Source: Lepisosteus oculatus (Eukaryota; Chordata; Actinopteri; Semionotiformes; Lepisosteidae). From it: DNA of 64,000 bases. This document shows, piece by piece, positions 22,810 through 33,725 of the stretch. Both the position numbers and the translations under genes were made by a program. Numbering within the stretch: position 1 is the first letter of the stretch; each line of letters begins with the position of its first letter. The DNA is taken from positions 657,501-721,500 of the forward strand of contig NW_027168257.1 in the NCBI RefSeq assembly GCF_040954835.1, given 5' to 3'. Under the pieces are notes generated by a model. The model had not been told where the DNA came from. It ran no database searches and saw nothing but the letters and a program-made list of their open reading frames with translations.

Positions 22810-22838
22810 CTTACCTGGCAGGGGAGATACCTTGATCA
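22810..22838 (+). ncRNA. U1 snRNA 5'-end fragment in LINE leader
   Basis: Twenty-nine bases starting CTTACCTGGCAGGGGAG match nucleotides 4-32 of vertebrate U1 snRNA with one difference (T for A at U1 position 26). The match includes the 5'-splice-site-pairing region and the start of stem I. The first three U1 bases and everything beyond position 32 do not match. It is therefore a fragment, not a functional U1 gene. It lies 67 bp before the ORF1 start codon. Confidence 0.85.
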
Positions 22839-22905
22839 GCCTGTAGTTGGTGTAGTTGGATTGTTTTCTTGTTTTCTGGAAGCAGTGTTTGTTTTGCAGT
22901 TTGAG

Positions 22906-24302
22906 ATGGCAACCTTTGGATCCCGCAAGAATGCTGTACGTTTTGAGCTTTTGGATGACCTCTTCATGGATCGTATGCAGTTAGGCAGAAAAGTGTTACA
23001 GAAGGAACTTGGCTTTGAACCTCGGCACTTGGATTTCATCTTCGCTCTCCCAGGTCAGAAAGCATTTGAGGTTGTTTTTGCTACCTATTCTCTGTTTGAA
23101 CAATGTGTGGATGTGTTTGAGGCAAAAAGAGGGAAAGTTCCTGCCCTTGAGAAGATCAACTTGCAGCCTCTGACACAGAGAGAGAGGAAAACGGTGCATG
23201 TTGTTATGTTCTCGGAAATGGCAAAGACGGAGGACATTCACACCTGGCTTAAGCAGTACTGCACAGTCCACCATGGAACTGAGGTTAGAGATGTTGACGG
23301 TATAAAAACAGGAGCAAGGAAATTCGAGGTTCGCTTGCTACCGGACAATGTAAATGGAGGCTTAAGGCACCTGCCCTCTACAATCCGGCTGGGCGCCTGC
23401 AATGGCTATGTTTTTTATGTGGGACAACCAAAGGTGCGTCGGCGCTGTGGTGCTGTGGGACACCTGGCATCGTCCTGCACTGTGAAATGCTGCAAGACCT
23501 GTGGCAAACAGGGACATTTAGCCTCTGACTGTTCAATGCTGCCAAAGTGCAATTTATGTGGCTCGGAAGGACACGTTTTTAAGAACTGCCCTCACGCCTA
23601 CGCCAATAAACTCAAAATGAGAAAGGATGAGGCAGTGCTTGTTTCAGCCAAACCGGCCCGAAAAGCCAAAGCAAACAACAAGTCAAACAAAGAACCCTTG
23701 TTGAACAAAGAGTCTCAGCCTCCAGCCAGGATCAGTCCTGCTGTGGCTCCGGGGCCGGTGGAAGAGAAATCCACTACGCTCCCACAACCGCAGACTGCAC
23801 CAGACAAGCACGAGGGTTTGAAAACCCCAGAGAACAGCGAGGACCCCTCCCCCACTCCTGCTCCTCAGAACGAGGGCCATTGTGGGGCCCCCACCGGTGG
23901 AGCGGGTCCAACGACGATACCCAGGATTCAGCGGAGCTGCTTTTCTCAGACTCTGCAAGTGCTACAGATGCCCTCCTCTCCTCCATCCAGTCCGTCACGG
24001 AGGATCTGCAACAGCTGGTGGGTGAGGGGGAAGAGGAGACTGGTGCATCGGCTGCACCCCTTTCCCCTCAGTGCTACCAGGAGCTGGACTTGAGGAAAAG
24101 GAAAAATGACTCTGTTTTCTCCCCGAGCGAGGAGGAAGGAGAGCATGGCGATAGGGACAGCTGGAACCCCTCCACCCCTCCTTCTACCCCCTTCCTTGAA
24201 ATGGACTCCGTGAACGCTTTTACTGCTGCCACCCTGATGAAGGCTCATTCAGAGGATGGCTGGCAGGAAATTGGTAAGAAGAAAAAGAAAAAGAGAAGGT
24301 AA
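22906..24302 (+). pseudogene. Tx1-like LINE ORF1 (zinc-knuckle RNA-binding protein)
   Basis: The likely start is the ATG at 22906 (MATFGSRKNAV), because the in-frame sequence upstream overlaps the U1-like leader. After a roughly 150-residue N-terminal region come three CCHC knuckles at 23420-23600: the first lacks its first Cys (RRRCGAVGHLASSC), the second (CKTCGKQGHLASDC) and third (CNLCGSEGHVFKNC) are complete. A Lys/Pro-rich linker follows. The acidic, Lys-ending C-terminus (GWQEIGKKKKKKRR) is read in another frame from about 23880, so one frameshift lies in the Pro-rich part near 23880-23930. ORF1 proteins bind their own RNA and assist target-primed reverse transcription. Confidence 0.82.
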
Positions 24303-24360
24303 CAGGTGAGACCGAAGAGAAATGTGTTTTGTAAAGACTGGTTCCACTTTCTTATGTAAT

Positions 24361-26610
24361 ATGGCTCTAAACATAATTTCTCTTAACACCAGAGGTATCA
24401 ATGACAGAGTTAAATGCCAGTGTGTCTTTGATTACCTCCAGCAGAGAGAGGGAGATGTGTTGATGTTGCAGGAGTGTGCTTTAGCCTATCAAGAGAGGTA
24501 TAAAAGCTTTGAAGATAGGTGGGATAAAGGGCCTTCTGTTTGGTCAGGGGACAATAACAACAGAGCCTCTGGCGTGGCCATTCTTTTCAAAGGATGGGCT
24601 TTCAAATTGAAAAGTATTCAGAGGGTCATAGATGGCAGGTTGCTGTGTGTGGATGTGGAATGGGGGACCGTTAACCTGCGGCTAATCAATGTGTATTGTC
24701 CTACTGACGTGGGAGGAAGGGTGGAGCTACTCAAGGCACTCTCTCCCCTATTGTTAAGTAGCACAGACGTGATAGTGGGAGGGGATTTTAATTGTATCTT
24801 AGAGCACACAGACAGGCAGTCTAGCTCTCCGATAAAATTGGATTCCAGCTCACTGGCCCTGCAAAACTTAGTTCAAGACTTTAAACTCTCAGACACATAT
24901 AGATGTATATATCCCACAACAGCAGGATATAAATGGTCAGGGAGGAATAGCAGCTCCAGAATTGACTATTGCTTTGTCTCAGAGAGAGTGAAAGTTGTTG
25001 GGGTCACTCTTCAGCCTGTCTTCTTCTCAGATCATCAGGCTTTAGGGTGTAGAGTGGAACTCAAGGGCGGGACTGTCTTTGGCCCAGGCCTATGGAAACT
25101 CAACACTAAGCTGCTAGAGAACGAGGGGGTAGTATCCCGCTACAAGGAGAAACTATCACAGTGGCTGTCCTTGCAGTGTCTGTACGGGTCAGTAGGAGAG
25201 TGGTGGGAGGAGGTGAAGATGAGGACAAAGGCCTTTTTCATGGCTGAGGGAAGGAAGGCTGCTGCCAGACGGAGAGGAGTGCTAGCCAGGAAACAGAGGC
25301 AGCTGCAGCGTCTCTACACGATGCTGCACAGTGGCTTCGCTGTGCTCGAGGATATCACCCTTTTAAAAAAGGACATCCGGAGCATAGCCGAAGAAAGTAG
25401 TCGAGGAGTGCTGTTAAGAAGCAGAGTGCAGTTCTTGGAAGAAAATGAGAAGTGTACTCGCTTCTTTTTCAGGAAAGTGGTAGGCTCCAAGTCTGTCATG
25501 GAAAGTGTAGTTGATGAGGAGGGACGAGAGAGAACAGAGCCGAGTGCTATCCTCTCCTGCACCAAGGCCTTCTACTCAAGACTGTACAGCTCTACAGAGG
25601 TAAAGGATGAAGAAATTCATTTTTTTACCTCAAAGCTAGAAAACGTTTTGAGTGAAGAAGATAGGGAAGTACTTGAGAGGGATTTGACAATAGAAGAGCT
25701 GAGACAGGCTATGGAGAGCTTACAGAAGAGGAAAACTCCGGGTGCTGACGGGCTCCCTAAAGAATTTTATTGCACCTTTTGGGATCTGCTTCAGGATCCG
25801 CTACTGCTCCTATTCGAGCGAAGCTATAAGACAGAATTGCTGCCTGACTCCTTAAGAGAAGGCACTATCTCTCTCTTGTTTAAGAAAGGAGCAAAGAATG
25901 ACATAAAGAACTGGAGACCCCTCAGCCTGTTAGGCGTGGACACTAAGATCCTGTCCAAAGCCCTTTTCCTGCGCCTACAAAATGTAGTGGCCTCACTGGT
26001 AGGGAAAGAACAGACTTGTGGGATAGCAGGACGCCTGATGAGCGACAACCTGGCCTTGTTGAGGGATGTCTGTCTGTACTCAGAGGATCGCTCCCTCCCT
26101 CTGTGCATTTTAGGTGTAGACCTAGAAAAGGCCTTTGACCGCCTAAACCGGCAGTACTTAACATTGGTACTTGAGCACATGAATTTTTGCCCCATCATGA
26201 GAAAGTGGATTAACCTGCTGTACACAGGTAGCAACAGCAGAGTAATGGTTAATGGCAATAGATCACACCCCTTTGAAGTCTGTTCAGAGGTGAGGCAGGC
26301 CTGCCCATTATCCCCCTTGTTATTCGTTTTGGCTATGGAGCCCTTAGCCTGTGCCTTGCGCCAGGATCAGGCCATTAATGGGATACCAGTGCCTGGAAGT
26401 GGGGGAGGAGAGGTAAAGACATCTCTATACATGGATGACCCTGCTCCTCTCTGACAATGCCTCAATTAGCAGAGCTCTGCAGTGCTGTGATCGTTTCTCT
26501 TTGGCTTCATCCGCAAAAATTAACAAATCTAAGAGTGAGATTTTTTATCAGAACTGGAGGGAGCCAAAAGAAGGACATGATCTCAGGCTGCAAGAGAAGA
26601 GAATTAATTT
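24361..26610 (+). pseudogene. Tx1-like LINE ORF2 (endonuclease and reverse transcriptase), truncated
   Basis: Starts MALNIISLNTRG at 24361. The APE-type endonuclease occupies about the first 240 residues, with NTRG, LQE, GGDFN, SRIDY and SDHQAL in order. The reverse transcriptase follows: NWRPLSLLGVDTK, LGVDLEKAFDRLNRQ (motif A), ACPLSPLLFVLAMEP (motif B, normally QGCPLSP) and SLYMDD (motif C, near 26440). Just after YMDD the frame shifts, and the sequence ends at about 26610, well before the thumb and C-terminal knuckle seen in copy 2. The protein would nick target DNA and copy the RNA at the nick; this copy cannot. Confidence 0.85.
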
Positions 26611-26814
26611 ACAGGTGCCATTCCCCGGCATTGTGGCCATTGTCGGTGCTCACACGCGATAAGATAAGGCGGAGGAGAGTGGGGCATGCCCAGCGGCAGA
26701 CATTCAAGGAGGGGGCAGTGCGAGGTGAGGTGAGGTGAGGTGCGACACCCCGGAGCCCCGACGCAGCTAATGCGGAGCACTTGTTGGACTGGCATCGAAA
26801 GGACGTGTGCGCAC
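26611..26814. other. Unassigned GC-rich sequence with GAGGT repeat
   Basis: This fills the space between the broken LINE and the shared block. It contains four GAGGT units at 26722-26741. No gene or known element is recognised. Confidence 0.4.
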
Positions 26815-26918
26815 GGACGTGGTGATTCCACACATCCTGAATAAATCATGATATTGTTAGTTGCTGTAGCTAGACGTTCAAATGAGTTTCATGGCCAGAT
26901 GGACTGTTTCCTCCAGCG
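26815..26918 (+). repeat. 104-bp shared block Z, copy 1
   Basis: It is nearly identical to 60537-60640, from 'tgattccacacatcctgaat' to 'gactgtttcctccagcg'. Here the block is followed by LTR-element sequence, while at 60640 it is followed by a LINE 3' end. Its own identity is unknown. Confidence 0.8.
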
Positions 26919-27810
26919 GTATAGTATTGCAGTGAGACAGCACGATGCCTGCAAGACTGTCACGCTAAACGCCACAGATTGTGTTTGTGTTGGACAGTTG
27001 GACCCTACAGTTGGACCCTCGTCGACAACCTGAATAGCTTATTCAGAAGCAGTGCTGGACCGGGAACGAACCAGCTTCTTCCCAGGCACAAGAGTGACTT
27101 GTGAGGACTCGCGGTCACACTCTGTGCATAGAGACTTTCTACCAGCCAGCCGGACTGCTGGTAGATCCCCTCGGAGCAACGACTGCCCTGCGCGCCGCAG
27201 TCAGATTCCTCCGCCCGTCCTACTCCGAGCTGCACCTTGACTGGTTGGCCGGTAGCCAGAGGACGCCGGGACAACGCCCATTGGACAACCGCTGGAACAG
27301 AGGCTGCAACAGAGCCTGTCAGCTGGTTTGGTGTTCGTGCCGGGAAATTCCAAATCCATACACAGTGGATAAGTAAACCCCATGTTCTACATTGCGTCTC
27401 GAGAATTTAATTGTACCTCAACACAAGTTGTTATCAATTTAATTCATGAGTAATGTATTTACTTCCGAGTTTGGAGTAACAGTGGGTAATAACACTGATT
27501 AGCGATTTGGTAACCGAACGATATATATTGACATATATTCTCTGTTGTGTATCTCTTTGTGTTTGCATCTCTTCGGGATTATATACCTTGTATATTGATA
27601 ACCCTCACAGTAAGGTCTGCCACTCGTATCCAGGCAGACTAGTATATGTTTGGTGCACAATTTATATTAATAAATGTATCTAGTGTATTGAACCCCTGTG
27701 TGTGCGTTGTTAGTTGTTCTGACGATTGATTTTCTAAAAGCCCCAACGAACAACCTTGTGATTACTGCTACAATTAATAATTGTCTCAGTAAACCCATCA
27801 AACCATTACA
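26919..27810 (+). repeat. LTR of retroelement fossil E1
   Basis: It is related in the same order to the LTR at 42564-43984, for example around the matching 'tgtgtgcgttgtt' stretches, and ends in CA six bases before the primer-binding site. The left boundary is uncertain; clear similarity begins at about 27030. It looks old, since the two LTRs differ widely. Confidence 0.65.
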
Positions 27811-27815
27811 TTTAA

Positions 27816-27832
27816 TGGCGTCCCTGGGTGGG
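27816..27832 (+). promoter_or_regulatory. Primer-binding site for tRNA-Asn
   Basis: TGGCGTCCCTGGGTGGG is complementary over 17 bases to the 3' end of vertebrate tRNA-Asn(GTT) plus CCA. It lies directly after the LTR end, the expected place for the minus-strand primer site of a retrovirus-like element. Confidence 0.85.
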
Positions 27833-28069
27833 TGAGTTTAGAATGAAATGAGAATCAGTCGCACAGAATAACTGAAGTTCAGCACAGCACCGCGGCTTCT
27901 ATACGCGAATACCGGGTGTGCTGATAACTGCGTAAAGAAATCCCCCTGTTTTCTAGCGTTTAGTGTAACGTGTGCTGATTGGAAATCCATCTGCTCGGGT
28001 GTCTAGATTCCATACTGTATTTTGGAAAAAGAAAAAAAAAAGTAATACTCTTAAAGTTTTTCTGACGTA

Positions 28070-29290
28070 ATGACAATGGCTGCTAAAATGTCTGAAGTGG
28101 AGTCGCTTATAAGTACTATTTCTAGCGACGACAATCCTGGTTACTGGAGTGGTATCGAAAAGTTGAACTTTGATGATATTGAGAAGCTGCAAGTAGATTT
28201 AGTAGCTAAGGTAGCGAACCAGCTTAACACAGGAGTGTCTGTGAACGCAGTTCTGGTCCTATCGAGTTTCACCTTAAATCTAGCTAAACAGCTGGAACTG
28301 TCTTTGTCCGAGCTGACAAAGTTTCAAAAGCTTCAGGGAACGCTAGAAAGATATAAGGTGGAGCGAGTCGAGTTGTTGGATATAATCAGAGAAAAGAGAG
28401 TGAAAAATGAGGAAAGTGAAGACTGACTCAGGGAAGTTTTAGGTAAATTAGATGACTTGTCTGCTAGAGAAACTGCGGCTGAGGTAGCTAGGAGAGACCT
28501 GGAAGGGAGCTCGAAAGAAAAAGAAAAAGAAATTGAGAGTTTAAATGAGCTCAGCCAGGAAAGGCAAAAGGAGTCAGATGCTGCCGTACTGGAAGCAAAA
28601 TAGACTAGATCCCACTTGCATGCCAGCCCACCTAGCAGCCCGGAGCGCTCACCCAGCGCGCCGGGAGGAGGTTTCTCCCGGCCAGGGTCTGTGGTCGGAT
28701 CGGCATGGGGGAGATCGCCGAGTCCTGCGCGAAACGCAAGGGCGAGTCAGTTCAGGCATAGACCCCCTGCTCCTGATCACGGCCGTCTCCCTGCCCGCGG
28801 AGAAACCGTAAAAATTAACCTCCACTCCCTGAGGCAGTTAGCCAAAGATGTAGAAAGGTTTGACCCGTCAGTGTCAGGGAATAATGTGGAGACCTACATC
28901 GATGAGCTGAGATATACTTTGCAGTTTATGCCCGAAGCGTCCGAACAGGAAAAGGCTATGTAAGTAAGGAAAACTACCAGCCGAGCGATCCACGAGTGGA
29001 TGTCTAGACAAGGACCGGAAGTCTGTAATAGCTTTGAGGAGCTGTGTCAGGCAATGATCGGAGAATTTTCGGCTTTTATCGATCCCATAGCTGCCGTGGC
29101 TGCTGTGCACCATATTAAGCACGAAAAAGCTGAAGCCCCTCGCGACTATTATCAGAGGCTTAGGCGCACTTATTTTGCAGGGCGGAATGAAGAGGGTTGC
29201 GAAGAGAACGTGAATTTCAAAGGTTTATTCATTGCTAATCTGCATCCCTCAGTCAGGAAAATGATTGTGATGCACACACAGCGATGAAAA
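28070..29290 (+). pseudogene. gag-like region of fossil E1
   Basis: A helical N-terminal stretch, a Pro/Ser-rich middle and a capsid-like C-terminal part resemble retroviral or LTR-retrotransposon Gag. The assignment is by general character and position after the primer-binding site. It is treated as a broken part of E1. Confidence 0.6.
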
Positions 29291-31300
29291 TGGCTGACAT
29301 TAGAAGGTTGGCTCAAAAAGCCTGGGGAGCTGAAGTCTCTGCTTCCTCAGAGCGAAAACCTGCTAAAACGGCCGTGTTCGCCACTAAAGCCAGCAGGGTT
29401 GACGACTCGCCTCAGCTCGAGGCAGCTGAGGTTCCTGAGCTCGCTAAGCCCCGGCACAAAATAGGCAGGCAGGACCGCACTAAGCGTCAGAGCCGCCGTG
29501 AGCGCTACGGGGAAGGCAAGGGCTCAGGCAGAGTCTATCATAAGACTGGACGAAGGGAGTCGACTGCAGCCCGCCTGGCCAGGCTTGAACAAGCCCTGCC
29601 TGAGAGATCAGGACAGGGTAAACCTTCCGCACCGAATGCCAGAAGTGTGAATGAGCTTAGGGGGACCACGCCCCTTCTCACTGGAGGAGGCGGGGATCCG
29701 TCCCAAGCCCCTCCCTCAGTCTATCTGATTGGGTGGGAGGGTTCCTGCCTGGAAGAAGGCTGTGACTCTGAGTTGGGCGCTGACCCCGCCCCTGAAGTCA
29801 AAGAAAAGGCAGGCTTCCAACAATTCTTAGGGAATCTCAGCCAGAAAGGCAAAGCAAGGCGTATTTATATCAAGGTTTTTCTTGAAAACGTCTTAGATAG
29901 AGAAGCACTGATTGACACTGGGGCTGAAATTAGTTTGATGTCAGCCGATCTACTCAGCGAGCTCAAACGAGTAGCGAAAGGAAAAGGCATCAGACTTAAG
30001 GTAGAACCGTGTAAGATAGATATTTCCAGCTATACCCAGGATCATGCCAGGATCACACACCGAGTGTGGGTGGCACTTAGGTTCGGGCCAATGAACATGG
30101 TGCATCCTGTTTACATCTCTAGGTTAAAAAGAGAGCCACTACTCATTGGCCAAGACCTGCTTGACAGGCTGGAGCCTCTGGTGGACTGCCAGCGTGGAAA
30201 ATTGTGGGCTCAGGTCAAAAACCCTAAGCCTGTTGCACAGCAAAAAGGGGGATTCAGTGGTTATGCTGTGATCACACAGTGCCCACTGAACACTATAGCT
30301 GAGTTGGAGGTTCCTCCTGGTTCCTCTGGACGAGAATAAATGTCTCTTCTTGCTTTCCAAAACTACAGGGAAGTCCTGCCCAGGCCAGCACTCCCACGGT
30401 CTCCCAACTACAGGAGCAGTGCTCCGAGCAGCTGCTTGACCCGCCAGGTAAAGCACACCCCCTTTTCATCCCTGAAGAAGAGTGGATCTCCCTGTCCGGT
30501 AATGAATGGGAGTCCTTTCTGTGCACCCTGGTACCTCAGGGGGTCCAGGACTACCACCCCATGGTGGTGGGAGGGGGTCCAGGTGGCAGAAGTGCAGGTT
30601 GATGATGTAATTCTTAGCCTCAGCTCTGAGAAGTCCATAATCAGTGAAGGTCTGTTCGAGGACCTGTCGCGAAGCTGTCAGGTGACCCTGGTGACGCAGT
30701 CACAGGTTCTGTGGTGGGCACCCCCACCTCATAGGTCCATTTGGAGCAAAGGAAGCTGTGTAGCTTCCATCTCCATCGGAAAAAGGAAGTTTGCTCACTA
30801 CTTCCAGGTAGCACCTCAGCTGACCCATTCGGTCTGCATTGGTGCAGACCTATTGGTTCGACTGGGCGCCCAGCTGGACACAGTAAACAGTGTGCTGTGG
30901 AAACGGGTGGACCCAGATGCCCACTCTCTAAGCGGTGACCCCGAGAACATTCGGTCAGGTCAGACGATTCCTCAGGCCTGCCAGGTAGTAAACGAATCGG
31001 ACCTGATCGTTCCTGCGTCAACAGCAGGGTTTCCGGTACGCCTTGTCCTAAAGAAGGGACAGAGAATGGACGCTGAGATGGTTTTCTTCCAACCATCAGC
31101 TCAGTTTATCAGACTGAACCTAGCAGTCTGTTGTACCCCCACACTGGAACGGAATGGCCGAGCCACCTGCCTGTTGGTGCAGAACATAGCAAAACAAGAT
31201 GTCAAAATCCCTGCTCGCACTGACATGGGACTGGAATTGACAATAGTTTCTATGATTTCGAACTGGCCATCCCAGTACTGGGGCAGCTCCCTGGTCCCTT
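29290..31300 (+). pseudogene. protease and pro-adjacent regions of fossil E1
   Basis: A retropepsin-type active-site stretch (DTGA context) is visible at about 29920. Later, near 30640-30900, a second stretch has a similar overall layout. The last part is clearly related to 45590-46240 on the other strand. It is a broken part of E1. Confidence 0.65.
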
Positions 31301-32084
31301 GGCTTCATAAAAGCGCCACTGTAATAAAGAAATTAAATCCAAAATCAAGAGGGCAGTTGCCTACTGAAATACAAGAAGTCATCAATTTTAACCTAGCAAC
31401 ACATTAAAGGCTGCATCTATACAAGTACGATTCTAGAAATGCTCACCAGATTACGTTTTAAGAAGGAACTGCGCCTCAGGTTCTGCCGAGATCTTAACTC
31501 GGATGGCAGGTTTCAGAGTCCGGAGTGCGGACTGATTGCGCACGGAGGGTCCATATACTGTGGATCCCTCAGTGATCTTCCGCGTATTCAAACCGCCAGC
31601 GTGTGACTCCCCTGTCCCCGTGACCTCATTGCTCTGCTCTCTCCTCTGTGCAGCCGAGCCCGATTCACGGTAAAGTGAAAAAAAATATGCCCTCAACGTG
31701 AGATTTACTCTGGAGCGAGGATAGATGTTACCTTTTTATCATTGAACAGGATGTATGTGATGTGGCGACTAGGTTCAATTTTGTATCCTCTTTAAAAGAT
31801 TAAGGACTGGGGTGAGCGTGATTTACCACCCTTTCAGCTAAGAACCCGACGTGCGCACCGTTTAAGCTGCATAGACTCGGTCGTTTAACTCTTCTCCATT
31901 AGCAGGGTTAAGGTTAAAGAAAAAAAACATTGCTGACTTCTTTTTTTTTGCCAGCTGCTAGCGCTGATTAGCAAGGTTTGTATTTCATGTTTTGCAAGTT
32001 GCATCCATTTTAAGAAAAACAAGTCGTGTTAAAGACAGGAAATGAATACTTGCATTTAATTAAGTCTAGCCGTAGGCGGTTATC

Positions 32085-32152
32085 CACTGGGATTCAGACC
32101 CAGGGCCTCCTGTTTACTAGACAGGCGCTTTAACCAACTAAGCCACAGCGCC
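32085..32152 (-). pseudogene. tRNA-Thr(AGT), 3' end deleted
   Basis: The 5' acceptor, D-arm, anticodon arm and T-arm match 17063. Compared with that copy, about 45 bases covering the end of the 3' acceptor strand and the terminator are missing, and the tRNA runs into the downstream spacer. It cannot form an acceptor stem. Confidence 0.88.
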
Positions 32153-32530
32153 CCGGGAGTGCTGTCCTTTTGCAGCCACTTGGACACACCACTCAGACAC
32201 ATCTGCATTCGGTGTGTGCTCCGCCTGCTCGCTGAGCAAGTTGCCACCTTTACATACAATAGCAACATCGACACCAAGAGAAAGGATGACAAATGGCTTT
32301 TATCTGGAACTTTTCATGTCCAAGGAGCTCAATGTGCTTTCTGTGTACAACAGGGCCACTGAACTCCACGCTGGCCACTGAACCACAGCAGTGGCTTGCT
32401 GGCTTGACATCTCCCAAGGAAAATGTTGAAATCGCATGTGGAACAGGAAAATGACCCTCGAGTACGAGGGAAAAAAAAGAAAAAGATCATCTGGAGCGCG
32501 CCAACCCAGTTGGGACAGCCCAGTTTTGTT

Positions 32531-32612
32531 AACGAGGTGGCCGAGTGGTTAAGGCGATGGATTGCTAATCCATTGTGCTTTGCACGCATGGGTTCAAATC
32601 CCCTCCTCGTTG
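32531..32612 (+). pseudogene. tRNA-Ser(GCT), decayed
   Basis: It aligns over all 82 nt with 16607. The first base is A rather than G, one T-stem pair is lost (CCCCT), and the T-loop is TTCAAAT. The anticodon loop TTGCTAA still gives GCT. It is probably not functional. Confidence 0.7.
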
Positions 32613-33725
32613 GTTTCCATGTCTGTTTCCATTCTGTTTTTGATCCCTATTGCTCAATGCACAGTGAAAGCATTGCATACATGTGTCTGACAATGAGAAA
32701 TGGGCCCCTGAGACAGTCATTTGCCTGTTTCACAAATGATCGTATTTTACTAGAGATTCTGTTTGGGATTCAGATGTGCATTCGGACAGCAATCCCTTTC
32801 AAGAAATGATACGTTCTGGATGAGGTCAAAGGTGCTGGAACACTGTATTTAGGATGTGTTTGCAGTTATTCTGTGTTTCTAGCTTCAACCCAGTGATATA
32901 TATATATATGCTCACTGCTTTTTTGGTACATGCCCAGGGCAATAATCATTATGAGGATTTATTTCCATATGTGCTAGAGGTAGTGTTGTGAAATTCTTCA
33001 ACACACTGGATCGCAGGTTTAAACCTGCACTCTTACTCCTTAAATACCAACAAATGCAGATATGTAGCAATCATATTGTAGCTGACACTCATTTGCCTGT
33101 TTCACAAATGATCATATTTTACTAGAGATTCTGTTTGGGATACGGATGTGCATTCTGACAACAATCTCTTTCAAAAAATGATTTTACCTTATCGCAGCTT
33201 TGCCCCTCTTGCCTCTTTGGAAAATATCTCCATCTTGTGGTCGTTGTTGGTAATGTCTAGACAATATCTCCATCTTGTGGTCGTTGTTGGTAATGTCTAG
33301 ACAATATCTCCATCATGTGGTCGTTGTTGGTAATGTCTTCTTATGCCCTTTTTTTATTTCAATTCTTTATTAGTTGATTCTAGAATCTCTACAATAGAGC
33401 TGAAAATATCAGTTTTGTAGCAGACAATATGACATTAGTTATAGTCCAATTAAGACTTTATTACCCTGTTTGTAACATAACAAATTAAAATTGATTAAAA
33501 CTAAGTTTGGAACACCAGGGAACATAAAAAATGATTTTTAGGAAAACCATGAGGTTCTCTGTGTCCGATGCCTGCAAGGGGAGAAAGCTAGAATCCTTTG
33601 CTTTTTCAAAATTTGAAAATAAACATCATATAACAACAGCTTTCATTCCTAGGAGTGAAAAATAACCATTTTTGAAGACATATTAGTTTCTAAAACACTA
33701 CAATAAAGTTAAAAACATCCGTTTT
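32613..33725 (-). repeat. Dispersed repeat Y, inverted copy with 3 minisatellite units
   Basis: This is the reverse complement of sequences at 12540-13160 and 14000-14220. It contains three 40-bp minisatellite units at 33218-33337 and an AT microsatellite near 32896. No gene is seen. Confidence 0.75.

Larger units (their letters stand above)
22508..26610 (+). mobile_element. Tx1/L1-clade LINE, near full length, 3' part lost
   Basis: Two-ORF non-LTR element: a zinc-knuckle ORF1 (22906-24302) and an ORF2 with APE endonuclease and reverse transcriptase (from 24361). It sits in tRNA unit D. Homology with the second copy (60641-64000) stops at about 26610, after 'caagagaagagaattaa', so the C-terminal third of ORF2 and the 3' UTR are missing. 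The 5' leader is about 398 bp and includes a U1 snRNA-like segment. Tx1-clade elements are known for inserting in specific multicopy sequences such as U2 snRNA and 5S rRNA genes. Clade assignment rests on the ORF1 knuckles and ORF2 style, not on a tree. Confidence 0.85.
26919..31308 (+). mobile_element. LTR retroelement fossil E1 (retrovirus-like)
   Basis: The parts in order are an LTR, a tRNA-Asn primer-binding site, a gag-like region (about 28070-29290), an aspartic-protease region (about 29290-30340) and a further protease-adjacent region (about 30340-31300). The element ends where an inverted tRNA unit begins, and no reverse transcriptase region is seen. It is broken. It shares LTR and pro-region ancestry with fossil E2 at 42564-46240. 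Confidence 0.75.
31309..32612 (-). repeat. Inverted partial copy of the 4.07-kb tRNA unit
   Basis: Read on the minus strand it follows unit C from Ser(GCT) through Thr into the sequence after the unit boundary, ending within the stretch before tRNA-Arg ('acaggggcgctttta'). It abuts fossil E1 at 31308 and repeat Y at about 32613. Confidence 0.88.

Noticed and set aside
22806-22845. A functional U1 snRNA gene
   Set aside because: Only positions 4-32 match; the remaining four fifths of U1, including stems II-IV and the Sm site, are not found anywhere in the window.
28545-28811. A separate Pro/Arg-rich host protein
   Set aside because: It lies inside the gag-like region of fossil E1 and has no independent support.
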